Source: Dictyocoela muelleri
Lineage: Eukaryota; Microsporidia
Reading direction: 5' to 3'
Length of the DNA stretch: 16,054 bases
NCBI GenBank assembly: GCA_016256075.1
Contig: SDVU01000279.1
Location: 1-16,054, forward strand
A program made the position numbers and the translations under genes. Under the pieces are notes generated by a model. The model was not told the DNA's origin, did not search any database, and worked only from the letters and a program-made list of their open reading frames with translations. Position 1 is the first letter of the stretch; each line of letters opens with the position of its first letter. This document shows positions 1-8,155 of the stretch, in pieces.

Positions 1-934
1 ATTTTTATAATTTTTATAATTTAATTTAATAGTTAAAAATGCTTATGCTTAAACAATATTTTTATACTCATGCATATTTTTCTGTGCATTTCATTAAATA
101 TAATCCTTAATTACCTGTAATTTCAATGACATTTATAACATAATAACTATTTAATAATTAAAATTAAACCATTTTCAATATCTTTTATAATTTCGTCCAT
201 TTTTTTGTGGGGTTAAAAAAATAAAATTGTAGACCCACTTTTACGTATGGCTATTAGCCCACACAGCCGTGTAAAATTTTCTGCCAGTAATTCGTCTTAT
301 GAAGAAAACTCTGATTTTCGTTTGAGTGTAAAAATCGCAAATTTGTTTATGTGTAAATACTAAAAATATGACCAAATAAACATTTTTTTCCCAATAATTT
401 GTGCAAAATTTCAATATGAAAAATTGTCAATTAGATATAAAAAATATTAAGTTTTCTTTAATATATAAGAAAATTTATATCATCCACATTTTTACCCGAT
501 ACAAAAATTTGCAATTATTTTTATAAATTGAAAACAAAATTATAATAAAAAAATGATGAAGGAATAAAAAAATATGAATAAAAATTTTAAATCTAGATTA
601 TTTTTTATGTTATACAATGCCCAGTACATACCCTCTAGTTTTAAAAAAGGAAATTATAAATACATGATCAAATCATTGATTTTTAACACAAACTACAAAT
701 GTTACCGAAGCATGGAAATATTAATTATTGATAGGTATATAATAACTAATTACAAAACATTGTCTTTTTATGTGAAGAAATTATATTAATTGTACAAGAT
801 AATTAAATACAATTGTTACATAGTCTATAAAAAATTTTAAAAAAATTAAAATAGATTTTATATGCAAATGATATGAAATATTTTGAAGATGATGAATTGC
901 AACGTAATATTTTAATATCTATAAATTTATATTA
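1..934. other. AT-rich intergenic stretch, no gene
   Basis: No convincing gene. A 71-codon ATG frame at 574-789 is of a length expected by chance at this base composition and has no recognisable motif. The stretch 230-310 is a little GC-richer and holds the 14-mer TTCGTCTTATGAAG (292-305), whose reverse complement recurs at 4840-4853. The rest is A/T runs. Confidence 0.6.
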
Positions 935-940
935 TTTTAT

Positions 941-962
941 GGATCAGTTCGGTCTCACGTAC
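941..962. repeat. Merlin left terminal inverted repeat
   Basis: Starts GGATCAGTTCGGTCTC and pairs imperfectly with the inverse of 3670-3692 and also of 3702-3720. It lies about 80 bp upstream of the transposase start. The GC content stands out against the surrounding AT-rich DNA. A direct-orientation echo of the right end (GGGACGACTTGAT) follows at 974-986, so the end has subterminal repeats. Confidence 0.6.
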
Positions 963-1344
963 AGGCGAAGCAAGGGACGACTTGATAATATTTATCATAT
1001 TTTCAATTTTTTATACCCCTTATGGACGACAGAGAAATGTTAAGAATAATAATAAGAGCCGATAAATCTGGACTGTTATATCTGCTCTTTTGGTATATAC
1101 TTATACCTAATGAACATTATTGTCTCTTTTGTAAAGAATCATAGAAGATAAATAAAGTTGTAGACACACTGACAAGTTCGAATGTCACTGTATATATAAT
1201 AACTGTCAAAAATATCAAAACACATTGAACATAAAACAAAATTCTTTCTTTTTAAGTTATAAGGTAGAGATCTCAATATTATTAGAGGTGATATTTATAT
1301 ATCAGAAGGACTTCAGATCAAAAAAAATGAAAGTGTCTAAATTA

Positions 1345-1420
1345 AAAAGGAATACTCTTTTAAAGATTATAGCACTTAGTAACAAAAGAATAAAGTTTTT
1401 TTTCGACTTCAATCCTATAA
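1345..1420 (+). repeat. 76-bp direct repeat, left copy
   Basis: Begins AAAAGGAATACTC and ends TTCAATCCTATAA. It matches 3090-3164 with two substitutions and one single-T length difference. It lies in the Merlin transposase frame (peptide KRNTLLKIIALSNK) and abuts the left end of the MULE, so it is duplicated target sequence and not part of the MULE. Confidence 0.9.
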
Positions 1421-1424
1421 TACC

Positions 1425-1473
1425 GTTGATTCGCGGTTCGCCCCATAGGGCGAATCGCGTCTTTTTGCCCAAG
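1425..1473. repeat. MULE left terminal inverted repeat with internal palindrome
   Basis: Pairs with the inverse of 3038-3088. It contains a 28-nt hairpin at 1432-1459: 12-bp arms (CGCGGTTCGCCC, with one mismatch) around a CATA loop. The sequence then continues with a T-run and GCCCAA, matching the TTGGGGCAAAAA seen at the other end. Confidence 0.8.
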
Positions 1474-1693
1474 AAAATCAAATTTGAAATAAAAAAAAAA
1501 TAAAACAAATTATTTAATAAAAAATTCTGTTATGATAAAATATATATACATTTGATAATCATAAACTTTTAATTAATAAAAAAAAATATAAATAAACAAA
1601 AAAATGAATTTTTAATAAATTGAACTTTACTTCAATCAAAATGGCAATCTGCTTTAAAAAATCAATAATCTCAAAATGATGTAAAAATTTTAA

Positions 1694-3013
1694 TTATATT
1701 TCGGAATTTAGAAAACTTTGAAAAAAATTTCCGTTATTATCAATATAAGAATGTAACACTTTTAAAATTTTAAATTCAACCTTGTTTTGTTCTTTCAATA
1801 ACTCTTCGATTAACACCGTAATACTCGGATGTGATACTCTTATATTGAAATTCAATGTTCTATGCCATCCCTCGATGGCATTTGTTGTAATAGGCGATGA
1901 ATTTTTGATTCTGTCGTAGGATGACCAAAACACATAATTGAAAATTGAGTCTTTAGAATTTGAAAAATCTTTTAAATAAAATGCTTTGAACCACTTCCAA
2001 ATTACCAAAATTTCACTATAATATTCTTTCTCAATTATATACTTATCAAATTCATTTGCGGCTATTTCAATCATTTCAGTTGGTAAAAATGAAAATGACA
2101 TTATCATTTTAATGTCCGTTCTAAAATCAGTATTGTTTTTATAAATATTACTTAACATATTGCTATTAACTGACTTGTAAATTTTTGGCAGAAATGAAAA
2201 AAACATCCATTAACCTTACTTTTTCGAAATATTTTTTTATATGCAATAAATGCAGCTTGTTCAAAGTCAATGATAATTTGATCGGGCTCTTTTATTAAAT
2301 TATTTTTTAAATATAAAAATCCTTCTTCATAAGCCTTTACTGATTTTTTCTTCATAATAAAGTAACATAATGGCAGTGATTTTTCGTAAAAAATCCCAAT
2401 TATCGTATAAATTTGATAAAAGTCACCGGGACACGATCTAAAAGTGCCATCAGATATCCAAGTTTCGCATTTAGATAAATGAAATAAATTTTTTTTTGGT
2501 GCTTAAAATTATTATTCTTTCATTAGAATTGACACCTGAATCATATAAATAAAATCCCTCTCCCTTAATTGTTCTTTTAAGCGATTTAGCAATGTCTGGT
2601 GTTTCTGTATTATTAAAAATACCGCGAGATTTTCTTGTTTTACTGACAATATTTATTAAATTTTCATATTTATTTGCAGAAAAAACGCCTTCTGTGCTCA
2701 TGTTTTTTATGGTGTTTATAACAATGTCTCTTGATGACTCACTTGTATTAACAGACCTATTTTTTATTAAATGATTTGCAAATAATGATTCATTTTCTCC
2801 GAATGATTCAGTGTGATTGTGCAATGTTTCCTCAATAATGTTATCTAAATTGTCTGTAATTATTTTTCCGGAGCATTTACGATTTCTACACCTCCAAAAT
2901 GTCTTTAATTCATCTTTTTTTCTCACCACATAACTGTATCCCTTATATAAAAGTATTATGCCATTTCTCTTTGAAGATATTTTATTAATATCATTGTGAT
3001 TTTCGATAACCAT
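1694..3013 (-). pseudogene. FLYWCH + MULE transposase, two frameshifts
   Basis: Transposase of the surrounding MULE, about 440 codons, read from the ATG at 3013 (MVIENHNDINK). Earlier in-frame codons lie in the terminal repeat and the Merlin duplication, so that ATG is preferred. An N-terminal FLYWCH-type zinc finger spans residues about 18-68, with WRC, KC and HNH giving Cys42, Cys47, His65 and His67. The MULE DDE core follows: WISDGTF (Asp codon 2449-2451), PDQIIIDFEQAA (Asp 2266-2268), GCFFHFCQK, and TTNAIEGWHR (Glu 1871-1873) with the family's HPSITVLIEELLKEQ after it. Two single-base frame changes break it, one at a nine-T run (2489-2497) and one near 2180-2190, also a homopolymer. The catalytic residues are intact and the length is normal. 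The breaks could be real decay or sequencing errors in homopolymers. Confidence 0.9.
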
Positions 3014-3037
3014 ATGGCCTCCAAAAATAAAAAATTT

Positions 3038-3088
3038 ATTGGGGCAAAAAATTCGCGATTCGCCCCATGGGGAGAATCGCGAAGCAGC
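3038..3088. repeat. MULE right terminal inverted repeat with internal palindrome
   Basis: Mirror of 1425-1473. It contains a near-perfect palindrome at 3054-3081 (CGCGATTCGCCCC paired with GGGGAGAATCGCG, one mismatch). It lies about 25-75 bp upstream of the transposase ATG at 3013, so the transposase promoter is likely to be in or next to this end. Confidence 0.8.
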
Positions 3089-3089
3089 C

Positions 3090-3164
3090 AAAAGGAATAC
3101 TCTTTTAAAGATTATAGCACTTAGTAACAAAATAATAAAGTTTCTTTCGACTTCAATCCTATAA
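3090..3164 (+). repeat. 76-bp direct repeat, right copy (75 bp)
   Basis: Second copy of 1345-1420, one T shorter. It directly follows the MULE end and leads into the Merlin catalytic core. Together with the left copy it shows that a segment of the Merlin transposase gene is present once on each side of the MULE. Confidence 0.9.
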
Positions 3165-3669
3165 GACTATAGGTCCTAGTGATATTGTTCAAGTAGATGA
3201 GACAAAATTGAACTTTAATGTGAAAGACCACAGATGAAGGTCAATCCTGTATGCTGGGATTTATGTATTTTTGATACTAGCTATAGAACAGCGTTAGGCT
3301 TTTGTAAAATTGTCAAAGACATATAAAGAAATATTTTATTAGATATAATTTCTCGCGTCGTTGTACCCGGCAGTGTAATATGACAGACGAATGGTTAGCA
3401 TACAAAGCATTATGAATATCACTCAACTATGAACATAGAACTGTTTGCCACATTATAATTTTGTCAATCCTTATGATGGTACACATACTCAGCATTTAGA
3501 GTTGTATAATATAAATTAAAATTGAAAAATTAAAGTCAGAAAGAGACTGGCTATTAAACAGATAAAGGAATAATTTTTGGATTTTATTTTTAGAGAGCTA
3601 CATGTAAATGATAAATTTATTTAGTTTATTAAATTAATAGCTTGTTAATCTTTTTTAATATTTTTTTAC

Positions 3670-3720
3670 GGGACGCCAGGCCGACTTGATCCTAAAACGG
3701 TTCGCCAAACCGACCTGATT
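3670..3720. repeat. Merlin right terminal repeat, present in tandem
   Basis: Two successive, about 75% similar versions of the terminal repeat: GGGACGCCAGGCCGACTTGA (3670-3689) and GGTTCGCCAAACCGACCTGA (3699-3718). Both are inverted relative to 941-962. The sequence alone does not decide which was the active end, although the outer one adjoins the 13-bp direct repeat. Confidence 0.55.
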
Positions 3721-3965
3721 TAAATTTATATTACCCTTTATGCATAATTTTTTAAAAAGAGAAAATAAATTCTTCCCAGACGAACTTGTAGAAATTTGAC
3801 AATTATTCCTCGGACAAATAACTGCAAATTCGTTCGATAACTAATTTTCGGTTTATGCCTATTTATTTATAAAAGAGTGACGTCAGCGGGATTGGACCTC
3901 GATACATAAATTTTACATTATAGAGTATAAACTACTATGCAATCTAGCCTATATATAAAATTTAA
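3721..3965. other. Intergenic, no gene
   Basis: Moderately AT-rich; a few GC-richer words around 3775-3900 do not form a sustained open frame or a recognisable motif on either strand. Confidence 0.5.
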
Positions 3966-4094
3966 TAGTTATATAATGATTATTTAATGATTATAAAAAT
4001 AATTTAATTATTATTTAATGATTATATAATGATTATATAATACTTCTTTAATGATTATTAAATAATTATTTAATCATTATTTAATCATTATTTA
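3966..4094. repeat. AT-only repeat of TAATGATTAT in both orientations
   Basis: The left half holds several copies of TTTAATGATTAT or TATAATGATTAT, and the right half holds ATTTAATCATT copies, so the block is both tandem and inverted and can fold into an AT hairpin around 4035-4050. It is non-coding. Confidence 0.7.
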
Positions 4095-5020
4095 ATAGTA
4101 ATACATTTTTTTATATTTATTATGACTATTTTTATCAATCATTAATCACGTCTCAAATAAGCTACATTATATTTCATTTTATAATTAATAATAAATTGAT
4201 AAAAAATGACTATTAACATTATTAAAATATATTAAAAATAGAGATAGATATTTTAAACAATAAAAGAAATTATTGTAGAACGCCACAGAATTACGTTGCA
4301 TCTAGAGGGCACATTGTTTATATGTAAATATTTTTGTTAGAATTATTTTTATAAAATCGTATAAATTAAGTAATCGAACCGTGTATATAACATTAAATCA
4401 ATAATCCACTACAAAAAAAACAATAATATATTGTTACGGGAAATAAATTTATTAATTTTATTAAATAGATATAAAAATAAAAAAAAACCATATAAATAGT
4501 TTATACAGAATAAATAAAGATCAGTATAATTATAATGTGTTATATTTTAAATCTAGGCAACTAGATAATCTATCAAATACACCGAAATAAAATTTAAAAA
4601 AGTGCACAAAGTTATCTTATTTCTAACACATTTTGTATTTTAAAAGAGAATAATGTATTTTACATAAGTTTTTTTCTTATTGAAAAAATATAAGAGCTGC
4701 GTTTTATTCATAATATATGAGAGCAATCAATACAAATTTATAATGTTTTTATATACATGTAATTAGCTATATATTAAGTTTTTACATAATTATATTAATT
4801 AATCTGATTATAATTATATCTTCTGTGTACGTTCGCAGCTTCATAAGACGAAGAAATATAAAATGAGAACAGACTAAGAACATTCATAAGATAATATGTC
4901 GAGCATGTAGCGCGACATATGCATCGAACGCTACCAATCAATAATATAGGAAAAGTACTATCAGGACACGAACATTTTAATTAATTAAATTTCTATTTAG
5001 TTACCACAGAGCTATCAATA
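4095..5020. other. AT-rich intergenic, with one small stem-loop
   Basis: No gene seen. At 4894-4920 a perfect 8-bp stem (ATATGTCG / CGACATAT) surrounds an 11-nt loop. At 4840-4853 the 14-mer CTTCATAAGACGAA is the reverse complement of 292-305. The rest is A/T runs without supported features. Confidence 0.5.
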
Positions 5021-5050
5021 TATAAATATTTAATTTATACATTATAAATA

Positions 5051-5180
5051 ATAAATTTATACAATATAAATATAAAATTTATAAAAATATGAATATTAAA
5101 TTTATACAATATAAATATTAAATTTTATATATAAATATCAAATTTATACAATATAAATATTAAATTTCTACAATATAAAT
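5051..5180. repeat. 22-bp tandem repeat, about four copies
   Basis: Copies of AAATTTATACAATATAAATA start near 5051, 5097, 5139 and 5161, with degenerate partial copies between and before them. The sequence is AT-only, non-coding and probably a decayed minisatellite. Confidence 0.75.
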
Positions 5181-5856
5181 GGCCTTCCAATTATATAATA
5201 AAATCGAATAATTTTATTTATTTTAGTTGAATATCCAATTATTCGACAAACTTTATAAAATGAAAACAAATAATTATAAAAATCAGAAAAAAAGAGACAG
5301 AAAATAATTTACAATAAAAGCATCTAATACAGAAACAAATATATTTAAATTTTATAAAAAAAACGTAGGTTCTCACGATGTATAATATTATTATAATATA
5401 CAAGCTCACAAAAACATATGTTTATTTAAACATTTAACGATTTTAATTAAAATAATAGATAGCCAGTAAATAAATTTTTTTCTATTTTTTGACAAAACCC
5501 CTAAAAAATAATTCAATATTTTTTTTAAAAAAAAATTTATTTTGCAAAAAAAATTTTAAATATTTGTAACAGAGTTTATAAATTAATTTATAAATTTAAA
5601 AATTTTTTTTTAAAAATACAAATAACCTGTCTAAATAAAAAAATTATAATAAATAGAGATAAAGAAATTTTTATCGTAAACATATCATAAAAAATTTTTT
5701 TTAATAAAAAAAACATAAATTTCAAATTTAAATTCATATAAATTTTTTTATGTAAGTTTTTTCACTAAATATCGATCACATTACATATTTTAATATACAA
5801 TATTATTATTTAGAAAAATAAAGATTCAATTTAGTATTAATCCTTTTATAAGGACC
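5181..5856. other. Low-complexity A/T DNA, no gene
   Basis: Long A and T homopolymer runs, especially 5460-5760, with dense stops in all frames. I see no motif, repeat family or RNA structure here that I can support. Confidence 0.6.
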
Positions 5857-6120
5857 GCAAAGTTATAGATACTGTCGTGTTCTCGGGAGACACGATTTAA
5901 TTTGATGTAAAAATTAAATATAGACTTCGATGAATTCTTTTTATTTAACGACTGTTTACTATGTGATTTATGAGACGGGTTTATTATGTTGTCGCTAGAA
6001 CGAATGGTTCATAGATTGTCGGCTTTTATAGTTATAGAATCTAATCAAATTGATCAAAATTAATCAAATTGACAAATTGATTAGATTGATTAGATTGATT
6101 AGATTGATGCTGATCAGATT
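5857..6120. other. GC-richer patch with hairpin and 9-bp repeats
   Basis: This patch is visibly less AT-rich than its surroundings. 5857-5872 (GCAAAGTTATAGATAC) is a lone copy of the 21-bp minisatellite unit found at 6239-6381. 5875-5895 is a stem-loop with a TCGTGT / ACACGA stem. 6077-6109 carries three to four copies of GATTAGATT, and 6038-6048 (AATCTAATCAA) is their inverse, so the two can pair. No gene is recognisable. Confidence 0.5.
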
Positions 6121-6238
6121 TGTGTAATTTTAACTGTCGTATGTTGTCGGTTCCTTGATATTCGTCTTACATTTGCTACCTCTCTCCACATTAACAGAAC
6201 GATCTAATATGTTAGCTATGTCATTATCTCACATAAAA

Positions 6239-6381
6239 TTTTGCAAAGTTATAGAAACATTTTGCAGAGTTATAGACACTTTTTGCAATGTTATAGACAC
6301 ATCTTTGCAGATTTTCTGACACTTTTTTTTGAAGTTATAAAAACATTTTTAGAGTTTAATATACATTTTTGCAGATATAAG
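6239..6381. repeat. 21-bp minisatellite, about seven units
   Basis: The first three units (6239-6259, 6260-6280, 6281-6301) are nearly identical and start TTTTGCAAAGTTATAGA. The later four decay. Because 21 is a multiple of three, a short frame from 6209 to 6319 reads the units as FCKVIET, FCRVIDT and FCNVIDT, but it is only 36 codons long and I regard the periodicity as incidental. Confidence 0.85.
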
Positions 6382-6409
6382 ATGATCAGACGAAATTGGC
6401 TTGATTAAT

Positions 6410-7092
6410 TTATTTTTATCGTTAATTTTTAGCCATTATTTTTTAGTACATGTTTATAACCTTTATTTATTAGACTCATTTCTTTAAACCTTATCTTAAA
6501 CCTTTTTTAGCCCCTATTTTTTAGATTTTATTTATTGGATCTTATTTATTCCTGATCTTAAAACTTATTTTTTCAAAATTATTTTTTTAATTCAATTTTT
6601 AATCATATATTTTAAACAATACTTTTCAAATCTTATTTTGCAATCCTTTTTAACATTTTTCAACCCTATTTTTTTTGAAATTGATTTTTAGCTCTCATTT
6701 GTAAGCTTTATTTTTTTTATTTTTTTTAACACTTATTTTTCAACACTAATTTTTTTATAAATTGGTTTTTAGTTTTCATTTTTTAGCCATTATTTTTTTA
6801 ACCTTATTTTTTAAAACTTAATGTTATCCATGTAATTAACACTTATTCTTTTTAATTTTTAGCCTTATTTATTATCCTTTTTTTACCTTATTTTTAACCA
6901 TGTTTTTTGACCTTTAATTTATACATATATATATAAAAACTAATTTTTACTGCTATATTCTAACCACATCGTAACCCCTACTTTGTAACACCTATTTTCT
7001 TAACTTATATTTTTTACACTATTTTTTAGCTCTCATTTTTCAATTAGTATTTTTTAACCTAACTTTTAATTCTTATTTTTTTAACCTTTGTA
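6410..7092. repeat. Degenerate 13-14-bp T-rich array, left arm
   Basis: Dozens of imperfect units of the form AACCTTATTTTTT, roughly every 12-16 bp, across nearly 700 bp. It is the complement of the array at 7127-7417. Divergence is high on this side, with many point changes and small length changes. It is non-coding. Confidence 0.75.
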
Positions 7093-7126
7093 TAAAAAAA
7101 GTGTTAAAAATCCGGGTTACAAGTAG

Positions 7127-7417
7127 GTAAAAATAAGGGTTAAAAAATAAGGGTTTAAAAATAAGGGTTAAAAAATAAGGGTTAAAAAAATAAGAGTATA
7201 AAAATAAGGGTTAAAAATAGAGGGTTGAAAAATAAGGGTGAAAAAAGAGGCTATATAAAGAGGGTTGTAAATAAGGATTGAAAAAATAAGTGTTATTAAG
7301 TAATGATGAAAAAAAAAGAGTTAAAAAATAGAGTTTGAAAAATAAGAGTTGAAAACTAAAGGTTAAAAAATAAAATTATAACTAAGAATTAGAAAATAAG
7401 AGTTAAAATAAGAGTTT
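7127..7417. repeat. 13-14-bp A-rich array, right arm
   Basis: Units of AAAAATAAGGGTT, cleanest at 7128-7250 and degrading towards 7417. It is inverted relative to 6410-7092 and about 300 bp long. Parts such as TAAGGGTT resemble telomere repeats, but the unit is longer and irregular, so I do not call it telomeric. Confidence 0.85.
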
Positions 7418-7470
7418 AATTTTTTTTAATCGAGCGAAAATTCGCGGATTATATAAAACTAAGGCAAAAT

Positions 7471-7554
7471 GGGTCTATAGCTCTACAAAATTGGTCTATA
7501 GCTTTCCAAAATGAGTCTATAAAATCGCTAAAATGAGTCTATAATTTTGGAAAA
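7471..7554. repeat. 20-22-bp repeat, four units
   Basis: Units begin at 7471, 7493, 7513 and 7535 and share GTCTATA followed by a CAAAAT-like end. They are related in inverse to the 21-bp array at 6239-6381 and more loosely to the 22-bp array that follows. Confidence 0.8.
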
Positions 7555-7562
7555 ACCCTGTA

Positions 7563-7859
7563 ATGAAACGAGGGGACTATAATAATGCAATGAGAAGAGC
7601 TATAATTATGCAACGAGGAGACCAGAATATGCACCGAGAGGACTATAATAATGCAACTAGGAGGGCTATAATAGCGCAACGAGGGAATCAAATATTGCAA
7701 CGTGAGGACTATAAAATATGAACGAAAGGGACTATAATAATGAAACGGAGGGGCTATAATTATGCAACGGAGGGACTATAATAATACATTGCGTGGACTG
7801 TAATTACGAAATGAAGGGACTATAATAATAAATAAGGGGGCTATTATAATGAAATGAAC
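7563..7859. repeat. 22-bp minisatellite, about 13 units
   Basis: Repeating unit close to ATGCAACGAGGGGACTATAA plus two bases, with unit lengths of 20-23 bp. The G-rich core and the words CTATAA and TGCAA are kept in most units. Unit length is not a multiple of three and stops are frequent, so it is non-coding. The CTATAA/TGCAA pattern suggests a shared origin with the arrays at 6239-6381 (inverse) and 7471-7554. Confidence 0.85.
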
Positions 7860-7907
7860 AGTAGACTTTTATTTTCACACAAAAGTCATATAAAATTTTT
7901 AAATTAT

Positions 7908-8106
7908 TTGAGAACACATATATGTGTACTTGTTGGTATTTTTGAGCACACATATATGTGTACTTGGTGTTTTATTTAAAACATATATGTACTAGGTGGT
8001 TTTTTAGAGTACACGATATAAATATATATGTAATTGGTGGTATTTTTGAGTACACATATATGTGTATTTGGTGTTTATATGAGTACACATATATCTGACT
8101 TGATGG
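7908..8106. repeat. About 43-bp repeat around a perfect palindrome
   Basis: Five to six units, each carrying GTACACATATATGTGTAC or a decayed form, followed by TTGGTGGTATTTTTGAG. The 18-bp palindrome is perfect in the best copies. A single related copy lies at about 8907-8920 on the other side of the structure. Confidence 0.8.
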
Positions 8107-8155
8107 ATTTTTAGGTTCAGTCCCAATTCACCGATTTCCCAATTCACTAAAAAAA

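Larger units (their letters stand above)
1421..3089 (-). mobile_element. Mutator-like (MULE) transposon inserted in Merlin
   Basis: A 1.67-kb element with terminal inverted repeats of roughly 45-50 bp (1425-1473 against 3038-3088) and one transposase gene on the minus strand. Each end contains a GC-rich near-palindrome built on CGCGATTCGCCCC, a sharp contrast to the AT-rich interior. It sits inside the Merlin transposase gene, between 76-bp direct repeats. About 230 bp of AT-rich non-coding DNA separate the gene's stop from the left end. With a transposase broken only by two frameshifts in homopolymer runs, and flanking repeats still about 96% identical, it looks younger than the Merlin it entered. 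Confidence 0.85.
1022..3624 (+). pseudogene. Merlin/IS1016-type transposase, decayed and interrupted
   Basis: Remnant of a DDE transposase that would cut and paste the surrounding Merlin element. The order of parts matches the family. A start at 1022 (MDDREMLRII) leads to a zinc ribbon with HYCLFC (Cys codons 1121 and 1130) and, after a frame change, CHCIYNNC (about 1183-1206). A helical linker follows (NSFFLSYKVEISILLE) that runs into the 76-bp repeat. Beyond the MULE insertion, the catalytic core resumes with IVQVDETK (first Asp at 3196-3198), TDEWLAYKAL (second Asp at 3386-3388) and FVNPYDGTHTQHLE (Glu at 3499-3501). The tail ends at about 3624. All three catalytic residues are therefore retained, but many in-frame stops and several frameshifts, besides the 1.7-kb insertion, make the gene non-functional. 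The motif series makes the family assignment firm. Confidence 0.85.
935..3720 (+). mobile_element. Merlin-family DNA transposon, interrupted by a MULE
   Basis: A decayed Merlin (IS1016/IS1595-like) cut-and-paste element. Its ends carry imperfect terminal inverted repeats: the left end starts GGATCAGTTCGGTCTCACGT at 941, and the reverse complement of the right end reads GGATCAAGTCGGCCTGGCGT (ending at 3692). A second, tandem version of the right end runs to 3720. A 13-bp AT-only direct repeat (TAAATTTATATTA) lies at 922-934 and 3721-3733 and may be a trace of the target duplication, although Merlin normally makes 8-9 bp. Subtracting the inserted MULE and one 76-bp repeat leaves about 1 kb, the usual size of a Merlin with a transposase of some 270 residues. 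The exact ends are uncertain by up to about 30 bp on the right. Confidence 0.75.
6239..7554. repeat. Foldback structure I: inverted arms made of minisatellites
   Basis: A large imperfect palindrome centred near 7090-7110. The outer left arm is a 21-bp array (6239-6381) and the outer right arm is an array of 20-22-bp units (7471-7554) that match it in inverse: left units read TTTTGCAAAGTTATAGACAC and right units read GTCTATAGCTTTCCAAAA. The inner arms are a degenerate 13-14-bp repeat, (A)CCTTATTTTTTAA on the left (about 6410-7092) and TTAAAAAATAAGGG on the right (about 7127-7417). Long terminal repeats made of short tandem units are characteristic of Foldback-type elements. There is no coding interior. 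The outer ends and any target duplication are not clear. Confidence 0.65.

Noticed and set aside
574-789. 71-codon ATG frame on the + strand
   Set aside because: Several frames of this length are expected by chance in about 16 kb of 80% AT DNA. It has no motif or supporting context.
1302-1508. 68-codon frame on the - strand
   Set aside because: Antisense shadow of the Merlin transposase segment, the 76-bp repeat and the MULE end.
2592-2774. 60-codon + strand frame
   Set aside because: Antisense to the MULE transposase, which carries clear family motifs.
6209-6319. Small repetitive protein (FCKVIET-type units)
   Set aside because: The 21-bp period keeps the frame by arithmetic alone; the frame is only 36 codons and later units contain stops.
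7127-7417. Telomere repeat array
   Set aside because: The unit contains TAAGGGTT but is 13-14 bp long, irregular, and has an inverted partner array on its left; it lies well inside the window.
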